NCBI RefSeq assembly: GCF_001713475.1
Contig: NZ_CP016499.1
Coordinates: 1,984,001 to 2,048,000 of the forward strand
DNA length: 64,000 nt
DNA from: Agrobacterium sp. RAC06
Lineage (GTDB): Bacteria > Pseudomonadota > Alphaproteobacteria > Rhizobiales > Rhizobiaceae
Direction of reading: 5' to 3'
Within the stretch, counting starts at the first letter, position 1. Every line of letters begins with the position of its first letter. The notes beneath the pieces were generated by a model. That model saw nothing but the letters and a program-made list of their open reading frames with translations. It ran no database searches and was not told the origin of the DNA. The position numbers and the translations under genes were made by a program. Shown here piece by piece: positions 1-7,789 of this stretch.

Positions 1-162
1 CTTGAAGATGATGGGGATCAGCGCGATCTCGGCCACCGTAAAGAAAGCAAGCGTGATTTCCCGGGTGATCAGATTGGATATGTGTGCCTCGCGTCCGGCT
101 TCTTGTGCAGCGACCAGCACGCTGTCTACGCCCTGGCCGAGATGGGCATAACCGTTAGACAT
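1..162 (-). CDS. Partial membrane protein of unknown function (5' part only)
   Basis: The first 54 codons of a gene that runs off the left edge. The start ATG overlaps the stop of the DUF547 gene by 8 bp (ATGTCTAA), so the two are translationally coupled and probably work together. The visible N-terminus is polar, then becomes hydrophobic from about residue 39 (LAFFTVAEIALIPIIFK), which suggests a first membrane segment. I do not recognise the family from this fragment. Confidence 0.6.
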   Translation of the reverse strand, partial: MSNGYAHLGQGVDSVLVAAQEAGREAHISNLITREITLAFFTVAEIALIPIIFK

Positions 163-979
163 CGTTGAGTGACCAATCATAGACAAAGGAGCCGACAGAG
201 GCTGTATCGATCCGTTGCGCAAGATCGGCACTGGCAAGGGATTTCCAGTGTGCCTTGAGCGCGCCCTTGCCGCCGAAGTCGTCGGCATACCAGGAATAGA
301 TTTTCGATGCAGTGATCTCGTCATCCGAGACTGTGACACCACGCGGATGGTTGACATAGTCACGGGCGTTTTCAGCGAGTAAAGCGTCGACATTGCCACC
401 AGTGTAAGCCCTCGCCGCCAGGTTCGGGCATGAGTATGACGCGCAGTTCAGGCCGTAATGGCTCATCGGGTCCTTGAACAGAGCCCGAACGATTTCGTGT
501 TCGACATCATCCAGCGAAAGCTCGACCCCGCCGACGACCATGATCTTCCTCGACCAGGGACCTGTTTTGAACAGGCCACCCCCGCCGAGCTTGATGTCTC
601 TTATCGAGGCGACGGGATAATGGTCGATAATCACCTCGAGGGTCTTGGCGTTGTAGAGATTGATCCAGAACGCATGGCCCTCGTTGCGTGATAGTCCCGC
701 AGGGTTGATGCTGGACAGTTCCGAAATGTAGGATTTGAGAACCGCCGCCCCATCTCTCCCAAGCGACTTGTAGTCGACTCGGTTGTAGCGGCTCTTGTCG
801 GGTTTGACATGGCGCTGAAGCAATTGATCGAAGGCAGTGTGGTCGAGGCTCGCTGCTCCGGCTGGAGCGAAGGCTGCGAGGCCTGAGGCGCTGGCAGGCC
901 GTGCCCCCATAGCGATTACGCCGGCACCCGCCAGACCAAGCATGGCGCGACGAGATAGTCGGCTGTGTATCGGTTTCAT
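155..979 (-). CDS. Tat-exported DUF547 domain protein
   Basis: 274 aa. The N-terminus carries a twin-arginine export signal (SRRAMLGLAG followed by a hydrophobic stretch and an ASA cleavage region), so the mature protein should be periplasmic. The rest matches the DUF547 family, with features such as the FWINLYNAKT segment near residue 105 and a Cys-containing GLNCASYSCPNL segment near residue 177. DUF547 proteins have no established reaction. The gene overlaps the next membrane gene by 8 bp and is divergent from an ECF sigma gene 140 bp away, so the sigma factor may control it; that is inference. Confidence 0.85.
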   Translation of the reverse strand: MKPIHSRLSRRAMLGLAGAGVIAMGARPASASGLAAFAPAGAASLDHTAFDQLLQRHVKPDKSRYNRVDYKSLGRDGAAVLKSYISELSSINPAGLSRNEGHAFWINLYNAKTLEVIIDHYPVASIRDIKLGGGGLFKTGPWSRKIMVVGGVELSLDDVEHEIVRALFKDPMSHYGLNCASYSCPNLAARAYTGGNVDALLAENARDYVNHPRGVTVSDDEITASKIYSWYADDFGGKGALKAHWKSLASADLAQRIDTASVGSFVYDWSLNDV

Positions 980-1122
980 GCTCTTGTCCTTCTCGTTGTG
1001 AATCTGATTTTGCTCAAGAAGCCCCCGAATTCAGAGTCACGATGACTTGAAGCTCGCGAATCTTGCTGGACTTTCAGAACGATTGTTCTGTTAATGCCTC
1101 GCCAACATCGACTGGAGGGGCT

Positions 1123-1731
1123 GTGGAAGATAACGAGTGTGATGACGCGATCTTGCTTCCGCGGCTGGTCGTAGGCGATCGGATGGCTTTTCAGCGACTG
1201 TTTCGGCTGCACAATGCCCCGATGATCCGTTTTGCGACTGGCATCGTCAGAAGCCGTCATGTGGCCGAAGAAGTCGTCCAGGATACCTGGGTCTCGGTCC
1301 TCGGACGGATCGATCTCTTCGAAGGACGAAGCTCTCTGGCAAGCTGGATCTACGCCATTCTCGTCAATAAAGCCCGAACCGTTGCGAAGCGTGAGGGCCG
1401 CATCGTCTTCTTCGACGATGCCGGTGATGGCAACGGCCTTGCAGATGCCTTTGACGGGCGCGGTCGCTGGCGCGACATTCCCGAGCTCTGGGATGAGTTG
1501 ACGCCGGACAGACATGTTGAGGGCCGCAGCGTCCTTCAGCACGTCGAAGCGGCCATCGAGGCGCTCCCGCCGGCGCAGCGCGCGGTCCTGATCCTCCGCA
1601 GCCAGCAGGAACTCGAGGCCAAGGAGGTCTGCACTCTTCTCGGCATGAGCGAGGGCAACATGCGCGTGCTTCTCCACCGGGCTCGTGTGAACGTGCGAAA
1701 CGTCCTCGATCGGCTCAACAAGGATCTCTGA
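1123..1731 (+). CDS. ECF-family RNA polymerase sigma factor
   Basis: About 202 aa from a GTG start preceded by GGAGGGG; an upstream in-frame TTG at 1063 would add 20 residues with no good ribosome site. Region 2 is visible as FQRLFRLHNAPMIRFATGI then HVAEEVVQDTWVSVL, and region 4 as ALPPAQRAVLILRSQQEL followed by the helix-turn-helix EVCTLLGMSEGNMRVLLHRAR. It would direct core RNA polymerase to a small regulon, perhaps including the divergent DUF547 gene. No recognisable anti-sigma gene follows, which is unusual because ECF genes normally sit beside one. The call is firm; target and signal are unknown. Confidence 0.9.
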   Translation: MEDNECDDAILLPRLVVGDRMAFQRLFRLHNAPMIRFATGIVRSRHVAEEVVQDTWVSVLGRIDLFEGRSSLASWIYAILVNKARTVAKREGRIVFFDDAGDGNGLADAFDGRGRWRDIPELWDELTPDRHVEGRSVLQHVEAAIEALPPAQRAVLILRSQQELEAKEVCTLLGMSEGNMRVLLHRARVNVRNVLDRLNKDL

Positions 1732-2032
1732 CATGGCGCTTGGCGTAGCGCACTCCAGTATCGGCGCAATGCAGGCCGAGACTAGGTCCGCATATCCTGC
1801 CCCAATGGCAATCCGATTGCGGTTCAACCGTTTTGGTCGCGACCAAAGACGATTGGACCGGGCGGAGTTTTGATCGGTCGATGCAACCCGGGCTCCTTGC
1901 GAAACTTCGGCCCAACAGGCCTGCTGCACGAAGGACTATCGAGCATTCAATTTGTTACACAGGAGGAAGCAAAAACGTCGCCAGAGGTTTCTCGCAGGCG
2001 TGTTCAGGTCGCCAAACAAGTTCGCCAATTCC
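1732..2032. other. Intergenic stretch after the ECF sigma gene
   Basis: 301 bp between the sigma stop and the convergent TetR gene. One bp after the sigma stop an ATG at 1733 opens a 46-codon frame ending at 1873 (MALGVAHSSIGAMQAE...), exactly where an anti-sigma gene would be expected. It has no zinc-binding Cys/His cluster or membrane segment, so I do not call it a gene. No RNA gene or strong terminator was seen. Confidence 0.4.
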
Positions 2033-2656
2033 TTATGGAGCGGCGCTTAGGCTCGTCACAGCGGTGACTGCCGCTTGGGCGACAGGTTTGAGCTCATCGG
2101 CTGTCTGGCCAGAGCGCGCCTTGAGCGTCATCCCGCGGGCCACGGACGCAATCATTCCTGCTACAGCCCCAGGCGCGATCTTGGCGTTAGCGGGCCACGG
2201 GGCCAATTGAAGGCGTGCCTCTATTTGCTTTTCCATCGCCACGAAACGACGGTCGAGCTCTACCGTGAAGACCGGGTTGGTTCCCGCTGCTTCCGCCAGG
2301 ACGCAGGAGATCAGGCAACCTGGTGTCTCACGATCCGATGAGGCAAGATAAATGACCTCATCGAAGAAGGCAGACAAATCCTCAGCAAGCGTGCCCTTCG
2401 GTCCCAGCGCAGCAATAATACGCGATACGCGCGTCTCGCCGTAGCGGCCGAGCGCAGACAGAAACAGGCCCTGTTTGTCTCCAAAGAGCTGATAGAGGCT
2501 GGCGCGAGGCATGTTCATCGCCCGACACAGCCTGTCGATCGAAGCCGCTTCATATCCTTCTGCCCAGAAAGACCTCATCGCTGCTTCCAACGCAGTCTCC
2601 CGATCAAAGCCGCTGGGACGGCCCCGCTGACGGGTTGTTGGGGTGGTGGCTGCCAT
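2033..2656 (-). CDS. TetR/AcrR-family transcriptional repressor
   Basis: 207 aa. The N-terminal TetR DNA-binding domain spans roughly residues 13-60 (RGRPSGFDRETALEAAMRSF, then the recognition-helix region MPRASLYQLFGDKQGLF). The C-terminal two-thirds is the variable ligand-binding and dimerisation part, including GCLISCVLAEAAG near residue 112. The gene is divergent from a carboxymuconolactone-decarboxylase-family gene across a 94-bp A+T-rich gap holding repeated ACTGWTCATTC elements, the usual layout for a TetR protein controlling its neighbour and itself. The ligand is unknown. Confidence 0.93.
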   Translation of the reverse strand: MAATTPTTRQRGRPSGFDRETALEAAMRSFWAEGYEAASIDRLCRAMNMPRASLYQLFGDKQGLFLSALGRYGETRVSRIIAALGPKGTLAEDLSAFFDEVIYLASSDRETPGCLISCVLAEAAGTNPVFTVELDRRFVAMEKQIEARLQLAPWPANAKIAPGAVAGMIASVARGMTLKARSGQTADELKPVAQAAVTAVTSLSAAP

Positions 2657-2673
2657 TGATCACCTAATTCTGG

Positions 2674-2735
2674 ACTGATCATTCTAAAATAACTGTTCAT
2701 TCCTCGAAATTCAATTTAAAGAATGACTGTTCTGA
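2674..2735. promoter_or_regulatory. Candidate TetR operator region (repeated ACTGWTCATTC)
   Basis: ACTGATCATTC (2674-2684) is repeated as ACTGTTCATTC (2692-2702), 18 bp start to start. A related GACTGTTCTGA lies at 2725-2735. TTCATTC also has an inverted partner GAATGA at 2721-2726. The cluster fills the gap between the divergent TetR and decarboxylase-family genes. Operator function is inferred from position. Confidence 0.4.
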
Positions 2736-2750
2736 AATTAAGGAGGCTTC

Positions 2751-3317
2751 ATGACTCGCACCCCTCTTCTCGATATGCACCCCGAAACACTAGAAGCATC
2801 AACGGGCGAGGCGCATGCCTTGTTGGCGACGGCAAAGTCAAAACTCGGCTTCGTGCCCAATATGTATGGCTACATGGCGAAATTGCCGCCGGTCCTCGCC
2901 AACTACATGTCGAGCTATGACGCCTTTCGCAACCAGTCCGGCTTTACACCTGCTGAACAGGAAACTGTGTTTCTCACCATCAGCCGCGTTAATGGCTGCA
3001 CCTACTGCATGGCCGCACATTCAATGATTGCCGACAAGAAGTCGGGCGTACCTGCAGCATCTCTTGCGGCGCTCAGATCCGGAAAAGAATTGCCGGATGC
3101 CGGACTTCAGGCTGTCGCAGCTTTCACCGAAGTCATGGTCATCTCGCGTGGCAATCCTGGAAAAGCGGCGGTCGATGCATTTATCCAGGCTGGCTACACC
3201 GAACAGCACATCCTGGGCATCGTATTGGCGATCGCTGCAAAAACGTTTTCCAACTACGTCAACCACCTGGCAGGAACTACGGTCGATCCGGTATTTGCGC
3301 CTTATTCGGTGGATTGA
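2751..3317 (+). CDS. Carboxymuconolactone decarboxylase family (AhpD-like) protein
   Basis: 188 aa, preceded by a strong AAGGAGG site. The segment RVNGCTYCMAAHSMIADKKSGV near residue 83 holds the CxxC pair and following His typical of the AhpD-like, peroxidase-associated branch; the two cysteines form the redox centre in characterised members. The family includes alkylhydroperoxidase reductants and decarboxylases, so the exact substrate cannot be read from sequence. The gene is divergent from a TetR gene and is probably induced when that repressor releases, which fits a detoxification role. Confidence 0.88.
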   Translation: MTRTPLLDMHPETLEASTGEAHALLATAKSKLGFVPNMYGYMAKLPPVLANYMSSYDAFRNQSGFTPAEQETVFLTISRVNGCTYCMAAHSMIADKKSGVPAASLAALRSGKELPDAGLQAVAAFTEVMVISRGNPGKAAVDAFIQAGYTEQHILGIVLAIAAKTFSNYVNHLAGTTVDPVFAPYSVD

Positions 3318-3344
3318 TACGGCATGGCAAAGAACAATTGAGGT

Positions 3345-3363
3345 GCGCCCCGAATAGGGGCGC
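3345..3363 (+). terminator. Possible terminator after the CMD-family gene
   Basis: Perfect 7-bp stem GCGCCCC/GGGGCGC with a 5-base loop, 27 bp after the stop codon. No good T tract follows, so it may be an inefficient or Rho-assisted terminator. Confidence 0.4.
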
Positions 3364-3437
3364 CCTCTAGAGACAGCCATTGAAAACGGGCGTCCGAGAT
3401 CGGCACTGGATGAGATATTGTCTAGCCTGAAGCGAAG

Positions 3438-3571
3438 GCTCTCCCGCCATGTTGACGTCAGCCCAAAGCCAGAGCACAAAGATGGCATCCACGGTCGTTC
3501 TCGGCGGAAAAACAGAGGGAAATCAAAGGTAATTTTCCAAGCCTTCGAAATGAGGCGAGGAATTTAGGTTC
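3438..3571 (+). repeat. Dispersed intergenic repeat, copy 1 (with 27-codon ORF)
   Basis: Aligns by eye with 15785-15917 over most of its length, sharing the blocks CATGTTGACGTCA, CAAAGATGGCATCCACGGTCG and CCAAGCCT, with scattered mismatches between. Inside, an ATG at 3449 opens a 27-codon frame ending at 3532 (MLTSAQSQSTKMASTV...). The second copy keeps the same frame for 52 codons. It may be a noncoding repetitive element of the kind common in rhizobia or a decaying small gene. Confidence 0.75.
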
Positions 3572-3757
3572 TTCAGGCCGGCCATTGTAGGTCGGTTTTC
3601 CGCTGAAAATCAGCGTCCGTTTATCACAGAAGAAAGGGACGCCTTCTCAAGAACTTAAGCAATTCTGGCTGCTGTTCTTCGGGCCAGCCGTCATGCTTAA
3701 AACGGGTCTCGCAAAATCGGCTGGGGACGTTAGTCGGCGCCCGAATGGTAATAGACC

Positions 3758-5392
3758 TCACTGAGCTGGTTCACCCCCCATCCGGTCCTGCCGGATCAGG
3801 TCGGCCGCTTTCTCGGCGATCATCACCACCGGTGAGGCGGTATTGCCCGAGACGATGCTGGGCATGATGGAGGCATCGACGACGCGCAGGCCCTGGATGC
3901 CAGTCACCCGCAGCGAGGGGTCAACCACGGCATCGGGGTCCGGGCCCATGCGGCAGGTGCCGACGGGGTGAAAGATGGTGGTGGCGATGTCGCCGGCCTT
4001 TTGCAGCAGGGCTTCGTCGTCCTGGAACTCAAGGCCCGGCAGGATCTCCTCGGGTTGGAAGGGGCGAAGGGCTGCAGCCGACATCACCTGTCTTGCTTGG
4101 CGGATGGCGGCAATCGCGACGGAACGATCCTGGTCGGTCGAGAGATAGTTCGGACGGATCTCCGGCTGCAAGGCCGGATCGGCCGACGTTATGTGGCAGG
4201 TGCCGGCGCTGGTCGGGCGCAACTGGCAGACCGAGACGGTGATGGCCGGAAACGGGTGCAGCGGGTCACCGAGCTTGTCGGTGGAGAGCGGCTGGATGTG
4301 ATATTCGATGTCGGGCCGGTCTTCTTCCGGGTTGGACCTCGTGAACATGCCGAACTGGCTGGGTGCCATCGACATGGGACCCGAACGGTAAAGGGCATAT
4401 TCGGCAGCGATCTTCATCTTGCCGCGCCAGGAATTGGCAAGCTGGTTTAGCGTCACCACGTTTTTTACCTTGAAGACCGTGCGGATCTGCAGATGATCCT
4501 GCAGGTTTGTGCCGACGGCAGGTTTCGCCATGGTAACATCGATGCCGAGCGACCAAAGGCGGGCGGGATCGCCGATGCCGGAGAGTTCAAGCAGCTTCGG
4601 CGAGTTGATCGCGCCGGCGGCGAGGATCACTTCGCCTGACGCCTTTGCGGAGAACGCGCCTCCCAGCGTGCGATACTGGACGCCGGTCACGCGTTTGCCT
4701 TCCAAGGTCAGGCGTTCGACCAGCGCATGCTGGACCAGGCGTAGATTGGGGCGTTTGAGGGCCGGCCTCAGAAAGCCGCGGGCCGTGTTCCAGCGGACGC
4801 CCTTGTGCTGGTTGACATCGAAGAAGCCGGAGCCTTCATTATTCCCGTCGTTGAAGTCGGCGCGCGGTTCGATGCCGAATTCGCGGGCGCCTTCCTGGAC
4901 GGCCTCCAGGATATCCCATTTCAGGCGCTGGCGGCTGACCTTCCAGGGGCCACCGTTTGCATGCATGTCTCCTGACGGTCCGTGATAGTCCTCCGACTTC
5001 AGGAAATAGGGCAGCACATCCGACCATCCCCAGCCGGGATTGCCGAGGTCACGCCAGCCGTCGTAATCGGCCGCCTGGCCGCGCATGTAGATCATGCCAT
5101 TGACCGACGTGCAGCCGCCGAGCACCTTGCCCCGCGGATAGGCGAGGCTACGGCCGTTGAGCCCGGGTTCGGATGCGGTGCGCATCATCCAGTCAGTGCG
5201 CGGATTGCCGATGCAGTAGAGATAGCCGACGGGGATCTGTACCCAGTGATAGCGGTCAGAGCCTCCGGCCTCCAGGAGCAGCACGCGGATCTTCGGATCC
5301 TCCGTCAGGCGGGCGGCGAGCACGCAGCCTGCCGTCCCTGCCCCGACGATGACATAGTCATAGTCGCCATCGAGCCGTATCGTGTCCGGCAT
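3758..5392 (-). CDS. GMC-family FAD-dependent oxidoreductase (choline dehydrogenase-like)
   Basis: 544 aa. The N-terminal FAD-binding dinucleotide fold reads YVIVGAGTAGCVLAARL. The GMC signatures follow: PRGKVLGGCTSVNGMIYMRG near residue 87 and GAINSPKLLELSGIG near 258. The catalytic His lies in HPVGTCRMG near 466 and the closing motif NTASPVVMIAEKAADL near 510. Members oxidise primary or secondary alcohols to carbonyls. It is the last gene of the polyol operon, 59 bp after the kinase, with an AAGGAC ribosome site, so a sugar alcohol or related alcohol is the likely substrate. Annotation as choline dehydrogenase (betA) would be unsafe because no bet partner genes are present. Confidence 0.9.
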   Translation of the reverse strand: MPDTIRLDGDYDYVIVGAGTAGCVLAARLTEDPKIRVLLLEAGGSDRYHWVQIPVGYLYCIGNPRTDWMMRTASEPGLNGRSLAYPRGKVLGGCTSVNGMIYMRGQAADYDGWRDLGNPGWGWSDVLPYFLKSEDYHGPSGDMHANGGPWKVSRQRLKWDILEAVQEGAREFGIEPRADFNDGNNEGSGFFDVNQHKGVRWNTARGFLRPALKRPNLRLVQHALVERLTLEGKRVTGVQYRTLGGAFSAKASGEVILAAGAINSPKLLELSGIGDPARLWSLGIDVTMAKPAVGTNLQDHLQIRTVFKVKNVVTLNQLANSWRGKMKIAAEYALYRSGPMSMAPSQFGMFTRSNPEEDRPDIEYHIQPLSTDKLGDPLHPFPAITVSVCQLRPTSAGTCHITSADPALQPEIRPNYLSTDQDRSVAIAAIRQARQVMSAAALRPFQPEEILPGLEFQDDEALLQKAGDIATTIFHPVGTCRMGPDPDAVVDPSLRVTGIQGLRVVDASIMPSIVSGNTASPVVMIAEKAADLIRQDRMGGEPAQ

Positions 5393-5451
5393 GGTCTGTC
5401 CTTTCGTTGGCGATCAGGATCGCCTCTGTTCGTCTGTGGTCTTTAGCCGGC

Positions 5452-6951
5452 CTAGGGCTTCAGGCGGAGTGCGCTCCAGAAGTCCCGCATCTGGTCGGTC
5501 AGGGCCGTGTAGAGCCCGTATCGCCTGCGAAAATGCTCCGTCCGTTCCGTATTCGGCTGGAAGTCTCTGGCAGAGCGGGTCATGGCGGCAACGGCCTCTT
5601 CGTAGGAGGCATAAAGGCCGATCGCGACCGTGGCACCGATTGCAGCCCCGAGAGCACCCGTCTCCTGGGCCTCTGCCACGGTGAGCGGGATCTCCAGGAC
5701 ATCGGCCATCATCTGCGGCCAATGGGGGCTGCGCGAGCCGCCGCCGGACATGACTGCGCGGTCGACGGCCAGACCGGCGTTGCGCAGCACTTCGATATGC
5801 CGTCGATGCTCAAAGCAGACGCCTTCGAAGAGCGCCCGGATCATGTGGCCTTCGCCATGCCACCCGGCCAGCCCATAAAAGCCGCCGCGAAACTCGGCGC
5901 CGAGGCGCGAGCCGAAGATGAAGGGATGGAAGAAGGGGTCGTCGGCGCGGGCCACGACCTTGCCGACCTCTTCGTTGCAGCGATCGAAGGCTTCGCCGCC
6001 ATGGTCGCCGCGCATGCGATGCACATACCATTCGAGATTGGCGGCCGATGTCGCGCTGGATTCAATGTTGACGTATCGCCCCTGCCCGAAGGTCGTGACC
6101 ATGAAGACGTCGGGGCTGATGACGGGCTCATCGGCAAAGACCTGGTTGATGCTCCAGGTCCCCGCGATGACGGAGGCTTCACCGGCATGGATGACGCCTG
6201 AACCCATGGCGCTTGAGACGACGTCGAAATAACCACCGATCACAGGCGTACCTTCCGCGAGACCCGTTGCCTTGGCGGCCGCTGCGGTGACCCGACCGAC
6301 AATATCTGCGGACTGCACGCGTTCGGGGAAGAACGGCAGGGCATCCTCAAGATGGTAGAGGCCAAGCAAATCAGCGTCGAGTTCGCCCTCCGGCATGGCA
6401 AGGAGCCCCGCACCGCTGAGGTCGGAGATATCGTTGGCCAGGCGTTCTGTCAGGCGGAAGTTGATGTAGTCCTTGCAGAACAGGACAGCGCCGATCCTGG
6501 CATATGTCTCCGGCGCGTGGCGCTTGATCCAGGCGAGCAGGCTCGGGGTCTGCGATGGCCAGGGGCGCTGCAGACAGCGCGCCTGGAGTGCGTCTCCGTT
6601 CTCCCGGTCGAGTTCTGCGGCGATATCGGCTGCCCGGCTGTCCAGCGACTGTATGCCTTTCAGCGGCTGATAGGACCGATCGAGCAGATAGAGGCCGTTG
6701 CCATGGCCGGCACATCCAAGGCCAAGGATCCGCGTGGGATCGACACCGGATATGGAAATCACTTCGCGGATCGCCGCGCAGCCGTTTTCCCAGAGTTCTG
6801 AGAGATCACGCTCGACATGGCCGGGTTCGGGAAAGCTCGACTGGCCGTCGATGGCGCACTGTGCGATCTGGTGGCCCTCCGTGTCGAAAAGCACGGCCTT
6901 GATGACCGTGTTTCCGACATCGACACCCAAAATGTAGTTCTTCTCAGCCAC
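5452..6951 (-). CDS. FGGY-family carbohydrate kinase (LyxK/EryA-like)
   Basis: 499 aa, GTG start overlapping the aldolase stop by 8 bp. The N-terminal phosphate-binding loop is LGVDVGNTVIKAVLFD. The segments PVIGGYFDVVSSAMGSG and AGTWSINQVF in the middle, and VMSGGGSRSPHWPQMMADVL with QETGALGAAIGA near the C-terminus, are the actin-like ATPase elements of FGGY kinases. Overall pattern is closest to L-xylulose kinase LyxK and the erythritol kinase type. It should phosphorylate the imported polyol or ketose in the cytoplasm, feeding the GlpD-like dehydrogenase and aldolase encoded just upstream. The exact sugar is not readable. Confidence 0.9.
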   Translation of the reverse strand: MAEKNYILGVDVGNTVIKAVLFDTEGHQIAQCAIDGQSSFPEPGHVERDLSELWENGCAAIREVISISGVDPTRILGLGCAGHGNGLYLLDRSYQPLKGIQSLDSRAADIAAELDRENGDALQARCLQRPWPSQTPSLLAWIKRHAPETYARIGAVLFCKDYINFRLTERLANDISDLSGAGLLAMPEGELDADLLGLYHLEDALPFFPERVQSADIVGRVTAAAAKATGLAEGTPVIGGYFDVVSSAMGSGVIHAGEASVIAGTWSINQVFADEPVISPDVFMVTTFGQGRYVNIESSATSAANLEWYVHRMRGDHGGEAFDRCNEEVGKVVARADDPFFHPFIFGSRLGAEFRGGFYGLAGWHGEGHMIRALFEGVCFEHRRHIEVLRNAGLAVDRAVMSGGGSRSPHWPQMMADVLEIPLTVAEAQETGALGAAIGATVAIGLYASYEEAVAAMTRSARDFQPNTERTEHFRRRYGLYTALTDQMRDFWSALRLKP

Positions 6952-7789
6952 GGTTATAAATGTCCCATGCTTCTTCGCCGCTGGCGCGCTGATGGATGAT
7001 CGCCATCAGTGCCTTCACGACCGCCTTCGGATTGTCATGCTGATAGATGTTGCGTCCATAGACCATCCCGTTTGCGCCTTGAGCAATCAGAGCCGCTGAT
7101 TTCGCCAGCACGACGCGCAGATCTTCGCGACCGCCTCCACGGACCAGAACCGGGCAGCGGGCAGCTTCGATGACCTTGTGGAAGTCCTCGGGATCGCTGG
7201 TCGGATCGGCCTTGATGATATCAGCGCCCATTTCGGAGGCCAGGCGGACCAGCGTGACGATCTTCTCGGCATCGCCGTCCACCTGATAGCCGCCCCTGAT
7301 ATCATTGGGCAGCATCACCAAGGGCTCGATCATCAGCGGCATGCCATAAAGATGGCAATCGGCGCGGACGCGGGAGATGTTTTCGACGCATTGGCGAAAG
7401 AGTTCCGGCTCGTCTGGCAGCATGAACAGATTGACGACGACGCAGGCCGCATCCATTTCCAGCGCGCCGATGATCGGTTCGTCATGGTTCTGCAGTTGCG
7501 ACCACATGCTGCGGTGGCGGGTGGAATTGTAGGGATTGCCCATGTCGATGCGCATCACCAGAGCCGGCTTGTCACGTTCGGGTCTTGCCTGCAGCAGATC
7601 GGCCTGGCCATAGGCCATCTGGATGGCATCGGGACCTGCTTCGACGAGCTTGTCCACCACGCCTGCCATGTCCTCCAGGCCGATCAGAAAGCTCGGCTCG
7701 TTGCAGACACCGTGATCGATGGCGACGTCGAGGCAGCCGCCCTGACGGAACAGCCTGTTCATTCGTGCCTTCTTGGAAATTCGCATCAT
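6944..7789 (-). CDS. Class I aldolase (DhnA/LsrF-like) of a sugar-phosphate pathway
   Basis: 281 aa from the ATG at 7789, which overlaps the upstream stop as ATGA; an alternative ATG at 7813 is less likely. It shows the features of the archaeal-type class I fructose-bisphosphate aldolase/LsrF family: CLDVAIDHGVCN near the N-terminus, MGADIIKADPTSDPEDF with the presumed Schiff-base lysine near residue 193, and PVLVRGGGREDLR, the phosphate-binding strand. It probably cleaves (or thiolyses) a ketose phosphate made by the kinase and dehydrogenase of this operon. Substrate is inferred only from context. Confidence 0.87.
   Translation of the reverse strand: MMRISKKARMNRLFRQGGCLDVAIDHGVCNEPSFLIGLEDMAGVVDKLVEAGPDAIQMAYGQADLLQARPERDKPALVMRIDMGNPYNSTRHRSMWSQLQNHDEPIIGALEMDAACVVVNLFMLPDEPELFRQCVENISRVRADCHLYGMPLMIEPLVMLPNDIRGGYQVDGDAEKIVTLVRLASEMGADIIKADPTSDPEDFHKVIEAARCPVLVRGGGREDLRVVLAKSAALIAQGANGMVYGRNIYQHDNPKAVVKALMAIIHQRASGEEAWDIYNRG

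Larger units (their letters stand above)
3318..3757. other. Intergenic region holding copy 1 of a dispersed repeat
   Basis: 440 bp between convergent genes. It contains a GC hairpin close after the decarboxylase-family gene and a repeat at about 3438-3571 shared with 15785-15917 (separate entries). Beyond these, the AT-richer stretch 3572-3757 shows no gene, RNA or clear promoter. Confidence 0.6.

Noticed and set aside
976..1929. 317-codon minus-strand frame
   Set aside because: Antisense to the ECF sigma factor, whose regions 2 and 4 are clear.
3758..5392. Naming the GMC oxidoreductase betA (choline dehydrogenase)
   Set aside because: The family signature is general, and the gene lies in a polyol operon with no betaine genes nearby.
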